A DNA stretch of 64,000 nt, from positions 124,001 through 188,000 of the forward strand of contig JAAEOJ010000139.1 in the NCBI GenBank assembly GCA_024244685.1. Direction: 5' to 3'. The stretch comes from Mycoplasma sp. GTDB taxonomy: Bacteria; Bacillota_I; Bacilli_A; Mycoplasmatales; Metamycoplasmataceae. How positions within the stretch are numbered: the stretch's first letter is position 1; every line of letters starts with the position of its first letter. The position numbers were made by a program, and so were the translations under genes. Positions 54,719-64,000 of the stretch are shown here, piece after piece. The notes under the pieces are model-generated. The model was not told the origin of the DNA. It searched no databases and saw only the letters and a program-made list of their open reading frames with translations.

Positions 54719-55822
54719 TTAATTATTAAATCTAAAATTACAAATATCTCCATCTTTCATTATATATTCTTTTCCTTCTAATCTTGATTTACCGGCTTCT
54801 TTAGCTCCTGATTCTCCACCAAATTCAATATAATCATCATAAGAAATAACCTCAGCTTTAATAAAACCTTTTTCAAAATCAGTATGAATTATCCCAGCAC
54901 ATTCAGGTGCTGTCATACCTTTATTATAAGTTCACGCTTTAACTTCTTTTATTCCAGCTGTAAAATAAGTCTCTAATGAAAGAAGTTTAAAAGATGACTT
55001 TATCAATCTATCTAAACCAGATTCTTTAATATTTAAATCTTCTAAAAATAACTTTTTATCTTCATCTTCCATTTGTGATAAATCATGTTCTATTTGTGCT
55101 GAGATACCAATTGATTCAGCTCCTTGCTTTTCTGCTTCTTTTTCTAATAGTTTAAATAAAGGTGAATCATAAGGATTTGAAACATATTCTTCAGCTACGT
55201 TTCCAACATAAATAATCGGTTTAAGAGTCAAAATATTATAACCTTTAACTATTTTAATTTCTTCATCTTCTCACTCTATTTTACGAGCTGGAATTTCTTT
55301 TTCAAATGATTCTAATAGTTTTTTAGCAACATTCATTTCATTAACTAAAGTCTTATCTTTAGTAGCTAAAGCTTTTTTCTCAACTCTTTTTAAAACATTT
55401 AAGGCAGTTTCCATATCTGCAAGCATTAATTCCATATTAATTATATTCATATCTCTAATTGGATCTACGCTGCCTGAAACATGAGTTATGTTTTCATCTT
55501 CAAAACATCTTACAACTTGTATGATTGCATCTGTATTACGAATATTTGCAAGAAATTTATTTCCTAAACCTTCTCCTTTTGAAGCTCCTTCAACTAAACC
55601 AGCAATATCAGTAAATTCAAATGTCGCTGGTAAAATTCTCTCAGGTTTTACAAATTCTGATAGTTTGTTTAATCTTTTGTCAGGAACATTTACAATTCCT
55701 ACATTTGGTTCTATTGTAGCAAAAGGGTAATTTGCCGCCTCTGCTTGTGAGTTTGTTATTGCATTGAATAATGTTGATTTACCAACATTAGGCAATCCTA
55801 CTATACCTGCTGTTAAAGCCAT
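54719..55822 (-). CDS. ychF: Ribosome-binding ATPase YchF
   Basis: A 367-residue OBG-family P-loop protein with ATPase preference. It has GLPNVGKS (9-16), the FATIEPN switch, [21 protein letters not shown], a helical hairpin insertion (about 130-200) and the C-terminal TGS domain ([54 protein letters not shown]). It binds ribosomes and may act in stress and translation quality. GGAGG precedes the ATG. TGA Trp codons split the standard-code frame twice but the gene is intact. Confidence 0.95.
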
Positions 55823-55831
55823 GTTGCCTCC

Positions 55832-56092
55832 TTAATATATTTTTTTAATTTCTTCTTGTATTTTAAAACTTAAATATGTTTTTTTTGATTTTATTTTTTC
55901 ATTTTTTGTTTTTTTTCTTTGTAAAGGGGATGGGTGCCCTATTTCTTTTGTAATAGGTCTAACAATCAATGAAAGACTTATTATTATTGCTAATGCTGCT
56001 AAAAATATAAATGTTGGTATAATAATTTTTTTAAAAAATACTTGTTTTTTTGTTTCTATATATTGAGTATCTATATTATTTTGATTTTCCAT
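55832..56092 (-). CDS. Small single-span membrane protein, unknown
   Basis: An 86-residue protein with a hydrophobic helix at about 25-46 (IIIPTFIFLAALAIIISLSLIV) and a strongly basic C-terminus. I recognise no family. I start at MENQNN (56092): TATAAT ends 6 bases upstream of that ATG, and an in-frame ATG 30 bases earlier would fall outside the message. Directly upstream of ychF, 9 bases apart, so cotranscription is probable. Confidence 0.55.
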   Translation of the reverse strand: MENQNNIDTQYIETKKQVFFKKIIIPTFIFLAALAIIISLSLIVRPITKEIGHPSPLQRKKTKNEKIKSKKTYLSFKIQEEIKKIY

Positions 56093-56223
56093 AAAAATAT
56101 TATAGCAATTACTAACCAACACTTTGTAAGTTATTTTTTATTATCTTTTAAAGATATAAAATAGTTCTAATGTAAAATAATATTATACTTAATATATAAA
56201 AAGTTTTATTGTAAGGAGATAAT

Positions 56224-56778
56224 ATGATGTATAGAAGTTTTAAGCCTGGAATGATAGAAATTATAACTGGTCCAATGTTCGCAGGAAAATCTGAAGAATT
56301 AATAAAAAGAATTAAAACTCTTGGTTTTGCAAAAGTCAAAACTCTTGTTATTAAACCTAAAATTGATATTAGATGAAAAGAAGAGGAAATAGTTTCTCGT
56401 GCTGGTACATCTATAGAAACTTTTGTTGCTAAAAATGTTAAAGAAATTCAAAAAAAGTGAACAGATGATTTTAGTGCAATCGCAATTGATGAAGCACAAT
56501 TTTTCGAAGAAGATTTAATTCCTTTTGTTTTAGATTTAGCTAAAAGGGGAGTAAGAGTTATAATATCATGTTTAGATATGGATTTCAAAGGGGAACCTTT
56601 TGGTATTGCGCCCACTTTATTATCAGTAGCAGAATTTGTCACTAAGTTAAAAGCTGTTTGTTTTAGTTGTGGAATGGCAGCATCACTAACCAAAAGAATT
56701 ATAAGTGATAAAAGAACAATACTTATTGGTGATGGAGAATATGAAGCTAGATGTAGACAGTGTCATGAGAAGCCATAA
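56224..56778 (+). CDS. tdk: Thymidine kinase
   Basis: Salvage enzyme phosphorylating thymidine to dTMP. The 184-residue type II kinase has P-loop GPMFAGKS (16-23), the Walker B DEAQF (89-93), the lasso region FKGEPFGI and zinc-binding Cys pairs CFSCG and CRQCH. Two ATGs are adjacent; AAGGAG fits the first. dTMP then goes to Tmk (60734-61360), making this the thymidylate source of the window. Its single TGA-type Trp codons occur in RWKEEE and KWTDD. Confidence 0.94.
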
Positions 56779-56808
56779 TTTTTTTTGCAAAAAAAACAAT
56801 AAAAAAAA

Positions 56809-56885
56809 TGGGGCGCCTGAAGGGAATTGAACCCTCGAGTGTCGGTACCACAAACCGATGCGTTAACCACTTCGCCACAAGCGCC
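56809..56885 (-). tRNA. trnH: tRNA-His (anticodon GUG)
   Basis: A 77-base cloverleaf with anticodon loop TTGTGGT (GTG at 34-36), anticodon stem TCGGT/ACCGA, T arm GAGGG-TTCAATT-CCCTT and encoded CCA. The extra 5' G (position -1) faces C73, the identity pair of tRNA-His, and the shifted acceptor GCGCTTG/CAGGCGC pairs throughout. Confidence 0.95.
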
Positions 56886-56934
56886 ATTTAATATATTAAT
56901 GCTTTTTTATTATACATAAATTGAAATAATTTTA

Positions 56935-57663
56935 TTAAAGTTTTGTTAATATTTCTTTTAACTTTTTATTTACTTCTAATCTTAATTTATTAGATAAAAT
57001 ACTGTTTTGTTTTTCACATCACATTAAAGTATGAATTAAAACTAATCTAGTAAAACTAATTAATTTGTTTTTATCAATATTTGTTTCTTTACAGACAAAA
57101 TTAATGTCTGCATTACTAAATGCAATAATAGAAGCAAAATCAATAATCGCAGGTCCTTTTCTTACCCATTCAAAATCAATTAATTTAACATTTTCTTTTA
57201 TTATTATATTTGTTGGATTAATATCTCCATGAATTAATACTTTCGGTTCTAATTCATATAGTGAAATTAATGATTTAAATTCTAATATTAATTTTGAATC
57301 TATTTTTGTTGATTGTAAATATACATTAATACCATGTTCATCAAAATTATGATTGGGCAATTTATGAAATTTTTTAATCTCTTTAATTACTTTTTTTAAT
57401 TCTTTTTTATTTTCAAAGTTTGGATTTCTTCCTTCAAAAAATTCTTTTGCGAAATTACCATTTTGCATTTTAAAAATTTTAGTTCCATATAATTTATAAG
57501 CTTTTATTTCATTTTCATGATCTATATTATTATTTGTAAAATGTACATGAATATTGTCATCTACCAAATAATTTTCATTTGAACTAAATCCACTTTTTAA
57601 AAATTTGTATCTTTTAATTTTTCTTTCTAGAAAATTTTCTATTTTTTGTTTTTTTAAATCCAT
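56935..57663 (-). CDS. APH-family small-molecule kinase, candidate thiamine kinase
   Basis: A 242-residue kinase of the aminoglycoside phosphotransferase/choline kinase fold. The catalytic loop is HGDINPTN (145-152) with Asp147 as base, and the metal-binding Asp is in LIDFEW (163-166). The nucleotide-binding start GFSSNENYLV and EFFEGRN hinge are also typical. It could be LicA-like choline kinase. However, it follows the thiamine transporter by 4 bases under a TPP riboswitch, so I favour thiamine as substrate. The C-terminus reads through a TGA and ends at 56935. Confidence 0.7.
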
Positions 57664-57667
57664 AATA

Positions 57668-58288
57668 TTAAAATCTATTAGCCCCTTCTAAAATCAATAA
57701 TTTTATTTTATTAACACTTGGTCAAGCTAATAAGTAAGTAGCCGGAATAATAAAAGACATACCTAATAAGTTTGCAAGAATAGCATATCCTAAAATATAT
57801 CCTTTTCAAGAATTACCAAAAGCATCTTGTGCATATCCTCCTCAAAATAATATACCAGCACAAACATGAGAAATAAATTTAAAAAATAAAGCAATTGATA
57901 AAGTAATGAAATATGAATGTTTTGGTTTTAAATATTTATATAATCCAGGGATGAATGATATAGAAAACAATGGTAAAACATAATCCAACATATATTCTCC
58001 AAAAATTAATTTTGGGGTTTTCACTCAGGTTACACCTGATATAAAAGCTTTCGGATTAGTTCAAGCTATTATAAAGACAAATATAGATATTGCAGAACCG
58101 GTTTTTCATGGTCCTAACACAAAAGAACAAATGATTATTATTATTGGGGTTATTTGAATTTTGATTCCAGGAAGAACATCCATATTTCAAATTCCATTTA
58201 AAAATTCTGATGTCAAATACAAAGAAAGGATAATAGAAATGTGAACTATATCTAAAATTGTAATTTTAAACTTTGCTTTGTTTTTCAT
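57668..58288 (-). CDS. thiT: ThiT-like thiamine transporter (ECF S component)
   Basis: A 206-residue membrane protein with about six helices. The segment GEYMLDYVLPLFSISFIPGLYKYL contains the LDY motif of ThiT/YuaJ thiamine transporters, and VLGPWKTGSAISIFVFIIAW the conserved pore-side region. The TPP riboswitch upstream makes thiamine the obvious ligand. An ECF energising module (EcfA/EcfT) is not in the window, so it must be shared from elsewhere. The ATG at 58288 lies 8 bases after a possible GGCAGG ribosome binding site held in a hairpin. Confidence 0.82.
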
Positions 58289-58296
58289 AATAAAAA

Positions 58297-58315
58297 CCTG
58301 CCTTTTAGTCGCAGG
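58297..58315 (-). promoter_or_regulatory. Expression-platform hairpin of the TPP riboswitch
   Basis: CCTGC and GCAGG pair around an 8-9-base loop, followed by T5. The 3' arm contains the only Shine-Dalgarno-like sequence (AGGCAGG) of thiT. The hairpin could act as a terminator, hide the ribosome binding site, or both. Confidence 0.5.
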
Positions 58316-58317
58316 AA

Positions 58318-58406
58318 AAAAATCCGCTCCCGACGCAAGTGTTAACTTAACCGGTTCAAAGAGTATTTCTCAACCTTATTTTAAAAAATAAAGTACCCCT
58401 GCTTTA
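58318..58406 (-). ncRNA. TPP riboswitch (THI element)
   Basis: Read on the minus strand it shows the TPP aptamer signatures in order: GCAGGGGTAC, a variable P3 hairpin (CTTTATTTTTTAAAATAAGG), TTGAGAAATACTC, TTTGAACC, GGTTAAGTTAACAC and GCGTCGGGAGC. The conserved pyrimidine-sensing loop (CTGAGA, here TTGAGA) and the pyrophosphate-binding GCG-GGGA loop are both recognisable. It sits directly upstream of thiT and the APH-type kinase, and should lower their expression when TPP is abundant, as is usual for this class. Confidence 0.88.
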
Positions 58407-58419
58407 ATTTAATTATACT

Positions 58420-58884
58420 CTATAAAATTTTCATTTCATAAAGAATGAATTCTTTTTGTTTCTTAACTTTTTTGAATCCGCCTTTTTTAAAAAGGGCGTT
58501 TCCAGCTTCATTATTGGAGTGAATCTTTGAATATAATGTATAACCTTTATATCAAGCTGTAGATAGCCTTAATATTTGCATTAAAGCTTCATTACCAACA
58601 CCCATGCCTCAAAATTTTTGATCTAAAATAACTTCAGGTTGTATTAGTTTTTTTTCATCATTTTGTATAAACAATGAACCTACACCTGCAAATTCACCAT
58701 ATACTAAAATTGAAAAAATATGACCTTTTCTAGCTTTTAATAATGAAACTGCTTGTTTTGCTTCAGATTCATTTTGAAACGGTTCTCAATTTAAATATTT
58801 TGTCACTTCAGGATTTGAGCCATATTGAAAAACACCTTTTCAATCAGATTTTTTTAATCTACGAAATTTTAAGTGTTTTGACAT
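58420..58884 (-). CDS. GNAT family N-acetyltransferase
   Basis: A 154-residue acetyltransferase with the GNAT order: LKFRRLKKSDWKGVFQYGSNPEVTKYL start, FSILVYGEFAGVGSLFIQ central strands, the acetyl-CoA loop FWGMGVGNEAL (Q/R-x-x-G-x-G/A) and HSNNEAGNALFKKGGFKKV near the end. It resembles RimJ/RimL-type proteins, which acetylate protein N-termini or small molecules; substrate is unknown. AAGGAG precedes the ATG, which overlaps the DUF951 stop by one base (TAATG). Confidence 0.85.
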
Positions 58885-59072
58885 TATTTAATCTCCTTTA
58901 CCTTTTTATTAAAAACAATTCTAGACATAATTATATAAGTATCAGGAACTGTTGTTGATTTTAGTTTTATATCTAATCCAATTCTAATGACTTCTCATTC
59001 AATTGTTTTTGAAGGGTGAGTTTTTTTTAAAATTATTATTGAGCCTACTTTGTAATCTGAACTTTTAACCAT
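58884..59072 (-). CDS. DUF951-family small protein lacking its usual Cys residues
   Basis: A 62-residue protein matching DUF951 over its whole length: YKVGSIIILKKTHPSKTIEWEVIRIGLDIKLK, then IIMSRIVFNKKVKEI. In most members HPCG and a later C-x2-C provide three Cys, presumably for metal. Here those positions are Ser21, Ser39 and Val42, so metal binding seems lost. Function of the family is unknown; it is often near ychF in Firmicutes, and ychF is 3 kb away here. It overlaps rsmI by 8 bases and the GNAT gene by 1. Confidence 0.75.
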
Positions 59073-59739
59073 TTTTCACCTCAAAAGCTAATGTATATTC
59101 TCCTTTTACATTGTTCTTGATATTATTAAAAACTTCTTCTGCTGTACCTTTGTAAGTTTTTTCGTATAGTTTTGTTAATTCTTTAGCTAAAAATACTGGA
59201 GTATCTTTACCATAAATTTCAATGATGTCTAATAATGTTGATTCTAATTTATAAGGCGAAACATAAGTTATGAATGTTCCTTTTCCTAAAGCTTTTAATT
59301 CATTTTTTCTTTTTCCTGTTTTTGGAGAAAGAAATCCAATAAATTTATATAATGGAGAAAATCCAGATATAGCAGCAACTATTGTTTGTGCTGAAGGTCC
59401 TGGGATTACTTCTATATCTATATCTGAATTTCTTGCTTGTCTAATAACTTCAAAACCAGGATCAGATATTACAGGCATACCCGCATCTGAAACTACAGCT
59501 ATTTTTTTACCTTGATTAATTAATTCAATAATTCCTTTGGCTGAATTCTTTTCATTTTTATCGTGATAGGCAATTAATGTTTTATTTTTAATTTCATAAT
59601 GATTCAATAACTTTCTTGTTACTCTTGTATCTTCACAAGCAATAATATCAACTAACTTTAGAGTTTCTATTGCTCTTAAAGTAATGTCTTTTAAGTTACC
59701 TATAGGCGTTCCTACAATATAAATTTTTTTATTTTCCAT
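59065..59739 (-). CDS. rsmI: 16S rRNA 2'-O-ribose C1402 methyltransferase RsmI
   Basis: A 224-residue tetrapyrrole-methylase-fold enzyme that methylates the ribose of C1402 in the decoding centre. It shows IYIVGTPIGNLKDITLRAI, ACEDTRVTRKLL, VVSDAGMPVISDPG, VIPGPSAQTIVAAISG and FIGFLSPKTGKR in the family order. Slightly shorter than E. coli RsmI, lacking the C-terminal extension. It follows holB by 2 bases and overlaps DUF951, placing it in the tmk-holB-rsmI order common in Firmicutes. Confidence 0.95.
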   Translation of the reverse strand: MENKKIYIVGTPIGNLKDITLRAIETLKLVDIIACEDTRVTRKLLNHYEIKNKTLIAYHDKNEKNSAKGIIELINQGKKIAVVSDAGMPVISDPGFEVIRQARNSDIDIEVIPGPSAQTIVAAISGFSPLYKFIGFLSPKTGKRKNELKALGKGTFITYVSPYKLESTLLDIIEIYGKDTPVFLAKELTKLYEKTYKGTAEEVFNNIKNNVKGEYTLAFEVKNG

Positions 59740-59741
59740 GT

Positions 59742-60701
59742 TTATCCTAAAATCCCTATGATCATTTTTTCTTTAGCTAAATCAAAATTAGCATTATATT
59801 TTAAAGCTTCTTTAAAATTTCATATTTCTTCAATAGCATTTAAAAAATCGAATTCATTTTCAGATAATAACTGAATAGTGCTTTTAAATTTTTGGCATAA
59901 GACTTGTTTTCCTATTTTGATTCTTCAAATATCATTAAAGAACTGATCAAGTATTTCTAAATAAAGAATATAATTTGATTTCTTTTTAAAATAAGAAATA
60001 AATGATATTGATGCTTTCTTAGGACTTATTATTATATTAGAAACAAATTCTTTTATTTGAGAATGAACTTCAATAAAATCTTGTTCATATGATTCTAAAG
60101 CTAATTGAGCACTTGGGAATATTGTAGCTAATAGTATTGCGTATTTAGCATTTACTCTCTTACTAATTAAATCTTTTGCTATTAATTCAATTTTTTTTGG
60201 TTTTAACTGAATTAATTGCGCCCTTGATCTAATTGTTGTTAAAACATTACCTATTGAATTAGTTGTAATTATAATATAAGTATTTGGTCTTGGTTCTTCT
60301 ATGAATTTTAATAATGAATTTATAGAATGTTTATTAGTATTCTCTATATTCTTAATTCAAAGAATTTTTTTTCCTGAAATTTCTAATGGTGTTTGAGTTA
60401 ATGCTGATATCGCATCGGCAATTTGTTGTTTTTTAATTAGGTTATTTTTACCATCAATAATTCTTAAGTCTGCATAATTATTAATTGCAACCCTTTTGCA
60501 AGAAGAACATTCATTGCAAGCTAATACATCTTTTTCTTCACATACTATTGATTGCATTAATAAAGTTGATACATTTGTAGTATCTATTTTTTTATCCGCT
60601 GAAATTAAATATGCATGAGAAAGTAAATTATTTTTTTTTGCATTTCTAATAACTGTATATGCAATGGGGTTTGATTCTCTAACTAAGTTTCTTATATTCA
60701 T
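59742..60701 (-). CDS. holB: DNA polymerase III delta' subunit (HolB-like)
   Basis: A 319-residue clamp-loader subunit. The N-terminus (SHAYLISADKK) replaces the Walker A P-loop with a non-binding sequence, as in delta'. A zinc-type cluster is present (CEEKDVLACNECSSCKR), then ILWIKNIENTNKHSINSLLKFIEEPRPNTYIIITT and the TTIRSRAQ sensor region. The C-terminal half is divergent. DnaX at 61669-63549 is its partner in the clamp loader. TATAAT ends 6 bases before the ATG, so it has a promoter of its own inside the dnaX-to-rsmI gene order. Confidence 0.88.
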
Positions 60702-60733
60702 ATTGTAATTATATTAAAAAAATAGGTATAAAC

Positions 60734-61359
<626 letters not shown>

Positions 61360-61360
<1 letters not shown>

Positions 61361-61653
61361 TATAAAGGGAAACCAGCCGATTGTCCTTTGGGTGATATTT
61401 CATCTAATTTTTCATCTATAAGCTCATTAGCAGCATCAACAGCAACAACTAAAACATCCTCTAAAGTTTCAGAATCCTCTGGATCAATTAAAAATTCGTT
61501 AATTTTAATCGACTTGATTTTTCTGTCTCCCATAATTGTTATTGTTACACCTTGTTTTTCAATAACAAATTCTTCTTTTGCTAAAGATTCTTTTTTAACT
61601 TCTAAGTCGGCTTGCATTTTTTTTGCTTGTTGCATTATTGCGTTAATATTCAT
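61360..61653 (-). CDS. YbaB/EbfC family nucleoid-associated protein
   Basis: A 97-residue DNA-binding protein of the YbaB family, usually next to dnaX, as here. It starts [22 protein letters not shown] and keeps the central V-x-V/I-strand block [26 protein letters not shown] and the helix [16 protein letters not shown]. recR, often the third gene in this cluster, is absent. AAGGAG precedes the ATG, 15 bases after dnaX. Confidence 0.9.
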
Positions 61654-61668
61654 TTTTAACTCCTTTTT

Positions 61669-63549
61669 TTATAATGGGAATAAATCTCCAAATAAGTCAG
61701 ATCCTAACTTCTCTGCTTCTGTTTTTTCTTCATCTGATATCTCTAATGGTTTAACTGGTATTGGTTCAGGTAAATTATTAGACTCAGCTAATATAGTGTA
61801 TCTTGATTTTACATTTTTAAATTCTGTTCTAGTAATAGCAAATACTCTTGTATACTTTCCAAAAACTGCTTTAATTAAGTTTTTAAAATCTTTATCTTGA
61901 TATGATTCAACTATATTCTTAATAATTTCTTCATTAATTGCTGAAATTAAAATAAAGTTTTCTCCAGCTGAAATAATTTTACATTCGTCAATTAAAGTTG
62001 CGTATTTTGCAAATCTTTGATCTTTTGAAAAAGATAGTACACTTGATAATTCTCTTTTTGATTTTATCAAATACTCAGGGTTTGTTTGAATTAATAAATT
62101 AATTATTTCTGCAATTGAATGTTTTACAATGTTTTCAGATTTTGGTTCTTCTGAATCTACAGAAAATAAAGAAAGTAAGTCTTCTGGTTCTTCATCAGGA
62201 TCATCACCTAATATTTCTTGGGTTGATGTTTTAGGATCATCTTTTTTTGCATTTAGATCAATAGGTTTTTCTAATGTTTCTTCCATAATTTTAATATCTT
62301 GTTCAGTTGTTACTTCATTTTCATTTAAAAAATCAGTGGTTGGAATATTACTTAATTCTTGTGTAGTGAATAAATCATCCATATCTTCTGCTTCAACTTC
62401 CTTATTAGTATCTTCTTCAGGAGTTACTTTTAAAGAATTATCAATTTTTTCGGAATCTTGATTTGAAATGTTTTCTCTAGATTGAATTAATTTTAACATT
62501 GCCAATTCAAATGTTTGTTTTGGATATTCAGTTCTAGATAATTGTGTTAATAATTCAACTAAAACATCTAACATGAAATAAGCTTGAAAAATACTTATAT
62601 TTAATAATGCAATATCTTCTATTGATATTTCTTTCAAAAGATTAGGTTGATTTGTTGATTTGTAAACAATAAAATCTTTAAGAATATTAATAAGTGACAT
62701 TGTCATTCTTTGTATATCAGCTCCACCTTCAATATAACTTGTACTCAAATTCAATAAACTTTCTACTTTTTTAGAAGATGCATGATTAATTATATTAATT
62801 AAGTTTTGTGTAGATATAATACCAAACACTTGAGATATTGCATCAAAAGTTATCTTACCATTAGTATAGGCAGATACTTGGTCAACAATAGATAAAGCAT
62901 CACGCATACCTCCATTAGCTAATTTTGAAACTGTTATTATTGAATTATTATCATATGTAATATTTTCTTTATCCAAAATGTTTTTTAAGTGTTTTTCTAA
63001 TTCTAATTCTGAAACTCTTCTAAAATTAAATCTTTGTGTTCTAGAAATGATTGTTACGGGAATTTTGTGCACTTCTGTTGTTGCTAATATAAAGATTACA
63101 TGTGAAGGTGGTTCTTCTAAAGTTTTTAATAAAGCATTAAAAGCACCCTTTGTTAGCATGTGTACTTCATCAATAATATAAACTTTATATTTAGAACTTG
63201 AAGGAGAGTATTTAACGTTCTCTCTAAGTTCTCTCATTTCAGAAACACCATTATTTGATGCTGCATCAATTTCCAAAACATCTAATGATTGACTATTTTT
63301 TATAGATTGACAATAATCACATCTTTCACATAATTTAAGATCTGGTGTTAAATCTTTACAGTTTAAAATATTAGCAAATACTTTTGCTGCAGAAGTTTTA
63401 CCTGTTCCTCTTGGTCCTGAAAAAAGATAGGCATGCGAAACTTTTTTTTCTTTAATTATGTTTTTGAGTGTTGTTGTTATATGCTCTTGACCTTTTATCT
63501 CTTCAAAATTATTGGGTCTGTATTTTCTGTATAATGCTTTATAACTCAT
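61669..63549 (-). CDS. dnaX: DNA polymerase III subunits gamma/tau
   Basis: A 626-residue clamp-loader ATPase. It has YRPNNFEEIKGQEHI, Walker A GPRGTGKT (45-52), zinc Cys at 64, 74, 77 and 80, Walker B YIIDEVHML, the SRC-equivalent SRTQRFNF, sensor GGMRDALSIVDQ, and a collar domain. An acidic linker (about 355-450) precedes a tau-type C-terminal domain. I saw no obvious slippery frameshift site. A TAAAAT box ends 6 bases before the ATG, inside a short palindrome ATATGTTAATTTTAACATAT; no Shine-Dalgarno. Confidence 0.94.
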   Translation of the reverse strand: MSYKALYRKYRPNNFEEIKGQEHITTTLKNIIKEKKVSHAYLFSGPRGTGKTSAAKVFANILNCKDLTPDLKLCERCDYCQSIKNSQSLDVLEIDAASNNGVSEMRELRENVKYSPSSSKYKVYIIDEVHMLTKGAFNALLKTLEEPPSHVIFILATTEVHKIPVTIISRTQRFNFRRVSELELEKHLKNILDKENITYDNNSIITVSKLANGGMRDALSIVDQVSAYTNGKITFDAISQVFGIISTQNLINIINHASSKKVESLLNLSTSYIEGGADIQRMTMSLINILKDFIVYKSTNQPNLLKEISIEDIALLNISIFQAYFMLDVLVELLTQLSRTEYPKQTFELAMLKLIQSRENISNQDSEKIDNSLKVTPEEDTNKEVEAEDMDDLFTTQELSNIPTTDFLNENEVTTEQDIKIMEETLEKPIDLNAKKDDPKTSTQEILGDDPDEEPEDLLSLFSVDSEEPKSENIVKHSIAEIINLLIQTNPEYLIKSKRELSSVLSFSKDQRFAKYATLIDECKIISAGENFILISAINEEIIKNIVESYQDKDFKNLIKAVFGKYTRVFAITRTEFKNVKSRYTILAESNNLPEPIPVKPLEISDEEKTEAEKLGSDLFGDLFPL

Positions 63550-63590
63550 ATGTTAATTTTAACATATCATTCAGTTCAAAAATTAAAATA

Positions 63591-63673
63591 AAAAAACCGC
63601 TACACACGACACTTCTTGATGCGGCTGCTCCATTCCTGGCCTGACCGGGTTACTAGGTTATCATTGTAACGGC
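63591..63673 (-). ncRNA. ffs: Signal recognition particle RNA (small, 4.5S type)
   Basis: About 83 bases. On the minus strand it carries the SRP domain IV hallmark GGTCAGGCCAGGAATGGAGCAGCC split over the apical hairpin, enclosed by pairing GCCGTTACA...TGTAGCGG, and ends in T7, which acts as its terminator. It scaffolds Ffh for membrane protein targeting. Confidence 0.92.
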
Positions 63674-63680
63674 AAAATAA

Positions 63681-64000
63681 TTATAAATTATTTTTATACT
63701 TTTTTTTCATTAGCTCTTTTTGAGTTTTAAAGTAATCTCCTTTTTCAAAGAATGAAGAGTAGACGTTTGCTACATTTAAAGATCAATTAATGTCTTTTTT
63801 ATTACTGCTTCTATCTTTATAATATTGAAGCATAATTTTGTCAAATTCATCTACCTTTTGTTTCATCTCTTTTAATGAATAATTATTTTCAAATACGGTA
63901 TCCATTTTTGGTTTTACTTTTTCTTGTCTTTCTATTTTACCGATTGTTAGACCTAAAACAGGCATTACTTGTTCTGGTAAATTTAACTCTTTAATGATTT
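63681..64000 (-). CDS. Nitroreductase-family protein (NfrA-like), C-terminal part only
   Basis: The frame enters at the window edge, so the N-terminus is missing; 105 codons are visible to the stop at 63681. The stretch LNLPEQVMPVLGLTIGKIERQEKVKPKM matches the C-terminal FMN-side signature of NAD(P)H-dependent nitroreductases (LPEG-x-x-P-V-x-x-L-x-x-G then KPR). The remaining part is helical and Lys-rich. I infer a flavin-dependent oxidoreductase; the exact subgroup cannot be told from this fragment. Confidence 0.65.

Noticed and set aside
61388..61900. 170-residue plus-strand reading frame opposite ybaB and dnaX
   Set aside because: It is Ser/Phe-rich, antisense to two well-recognised genes and lacks start signals.

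Overview
The window is a compact, very AT-rich mollicute (Mycoplasma) chromosome segment. UGA is read as tryptophan throughout: nearly every long gene has in-frame TGA codons at conserved Trp positions, TGG is rare, and the window carries a tRNA-Trp with anticodon UCA. Genes abut or overlap by 1-19 nt and no gene-free stretch exceeds about 260 bases. The F1-like ATPase cluster and gene content suggest a Hominis-group mycoplasma; Mycoplasma mobile or a relative is my best guess from memory, not proven here.

Layout. 1-4.4 kb: rsmD (partial), def, rnjA, a Cys-less PTS IIB-like membrane protein, trpS. 4.4-10.4 kb (minus): YitT-like and CorC-like membrane proteins, then dnaB-rplI-gdpP. 10.6-11.8 kb (plus): rpsF-ssb-rpsR. 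11.9-23.5 kb (minus): one eight-gene unit encoding an F1-like ATPase with proposed membrane sector: a 4-TM/coiled-coil protein, a 12-TM protein, a coiled-coil protein, gamma-like, epsilon-like, a 996-residue membrane-anchored protein, alpha-like and beta-like. 23.5-33.4 kb (minus): gap, dnaI, a DnaB/DnaD primosome protein, a 5'-3' exonuclease, dnaE, thiI, ezrA. 33.6-37.8 kb: rpsD, tyrS, two small membrane proteins, ytpR, degV. 37.8-47.8 kb: two tandem lipoproteins, then an ABC system with one ATPase and two permease-lipoprotein pairs that flank acpP and tRNA-Trp(UCA). 47.8-53.7 kb: two unknown overlapping genes, a DUF1600-like membrane protein, a MarR-like regulator, and two nuclease-like genes (DUF2779 and a PD-(D/E)XK protein). 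53.7-64 kb: nrnA, ychF, tdk, tRNA-His, a TPP-riboswitch-controlled thiamine transporter/kinase pair, GNAT, DUF951, rsmI-holB-tmk-ybaB-dnaX, SRP RNA, and the end of a nitroreductase.

Themes. Replication is well represented (dnaB helicase, dnaI loader, DnaB/DnaD primosome protein, dnaE, dnaX, holB, ssb, exonuclease, tmk, tdk). Two regulatory styles coexist. Ribosomal proteins, gap, trpS, rnjA, the tandem lipoproteins and most genes inside operons have Shine-Dalgarno sequences. At least 17 operon-leading genes have none and instead carry a TATAAT (or TAAAAT) box ending 6-7 bases before the ATG, which predicts leaderless mRNAs.

Most notable: the F1-like ATPase unit with an apparent extra large protein, the regular leaderless promoter architecture, the TPP-riboswitch operon with an APH-family kinase, the duplicated permease-lipoprotein system, and the nuclease-like pair.
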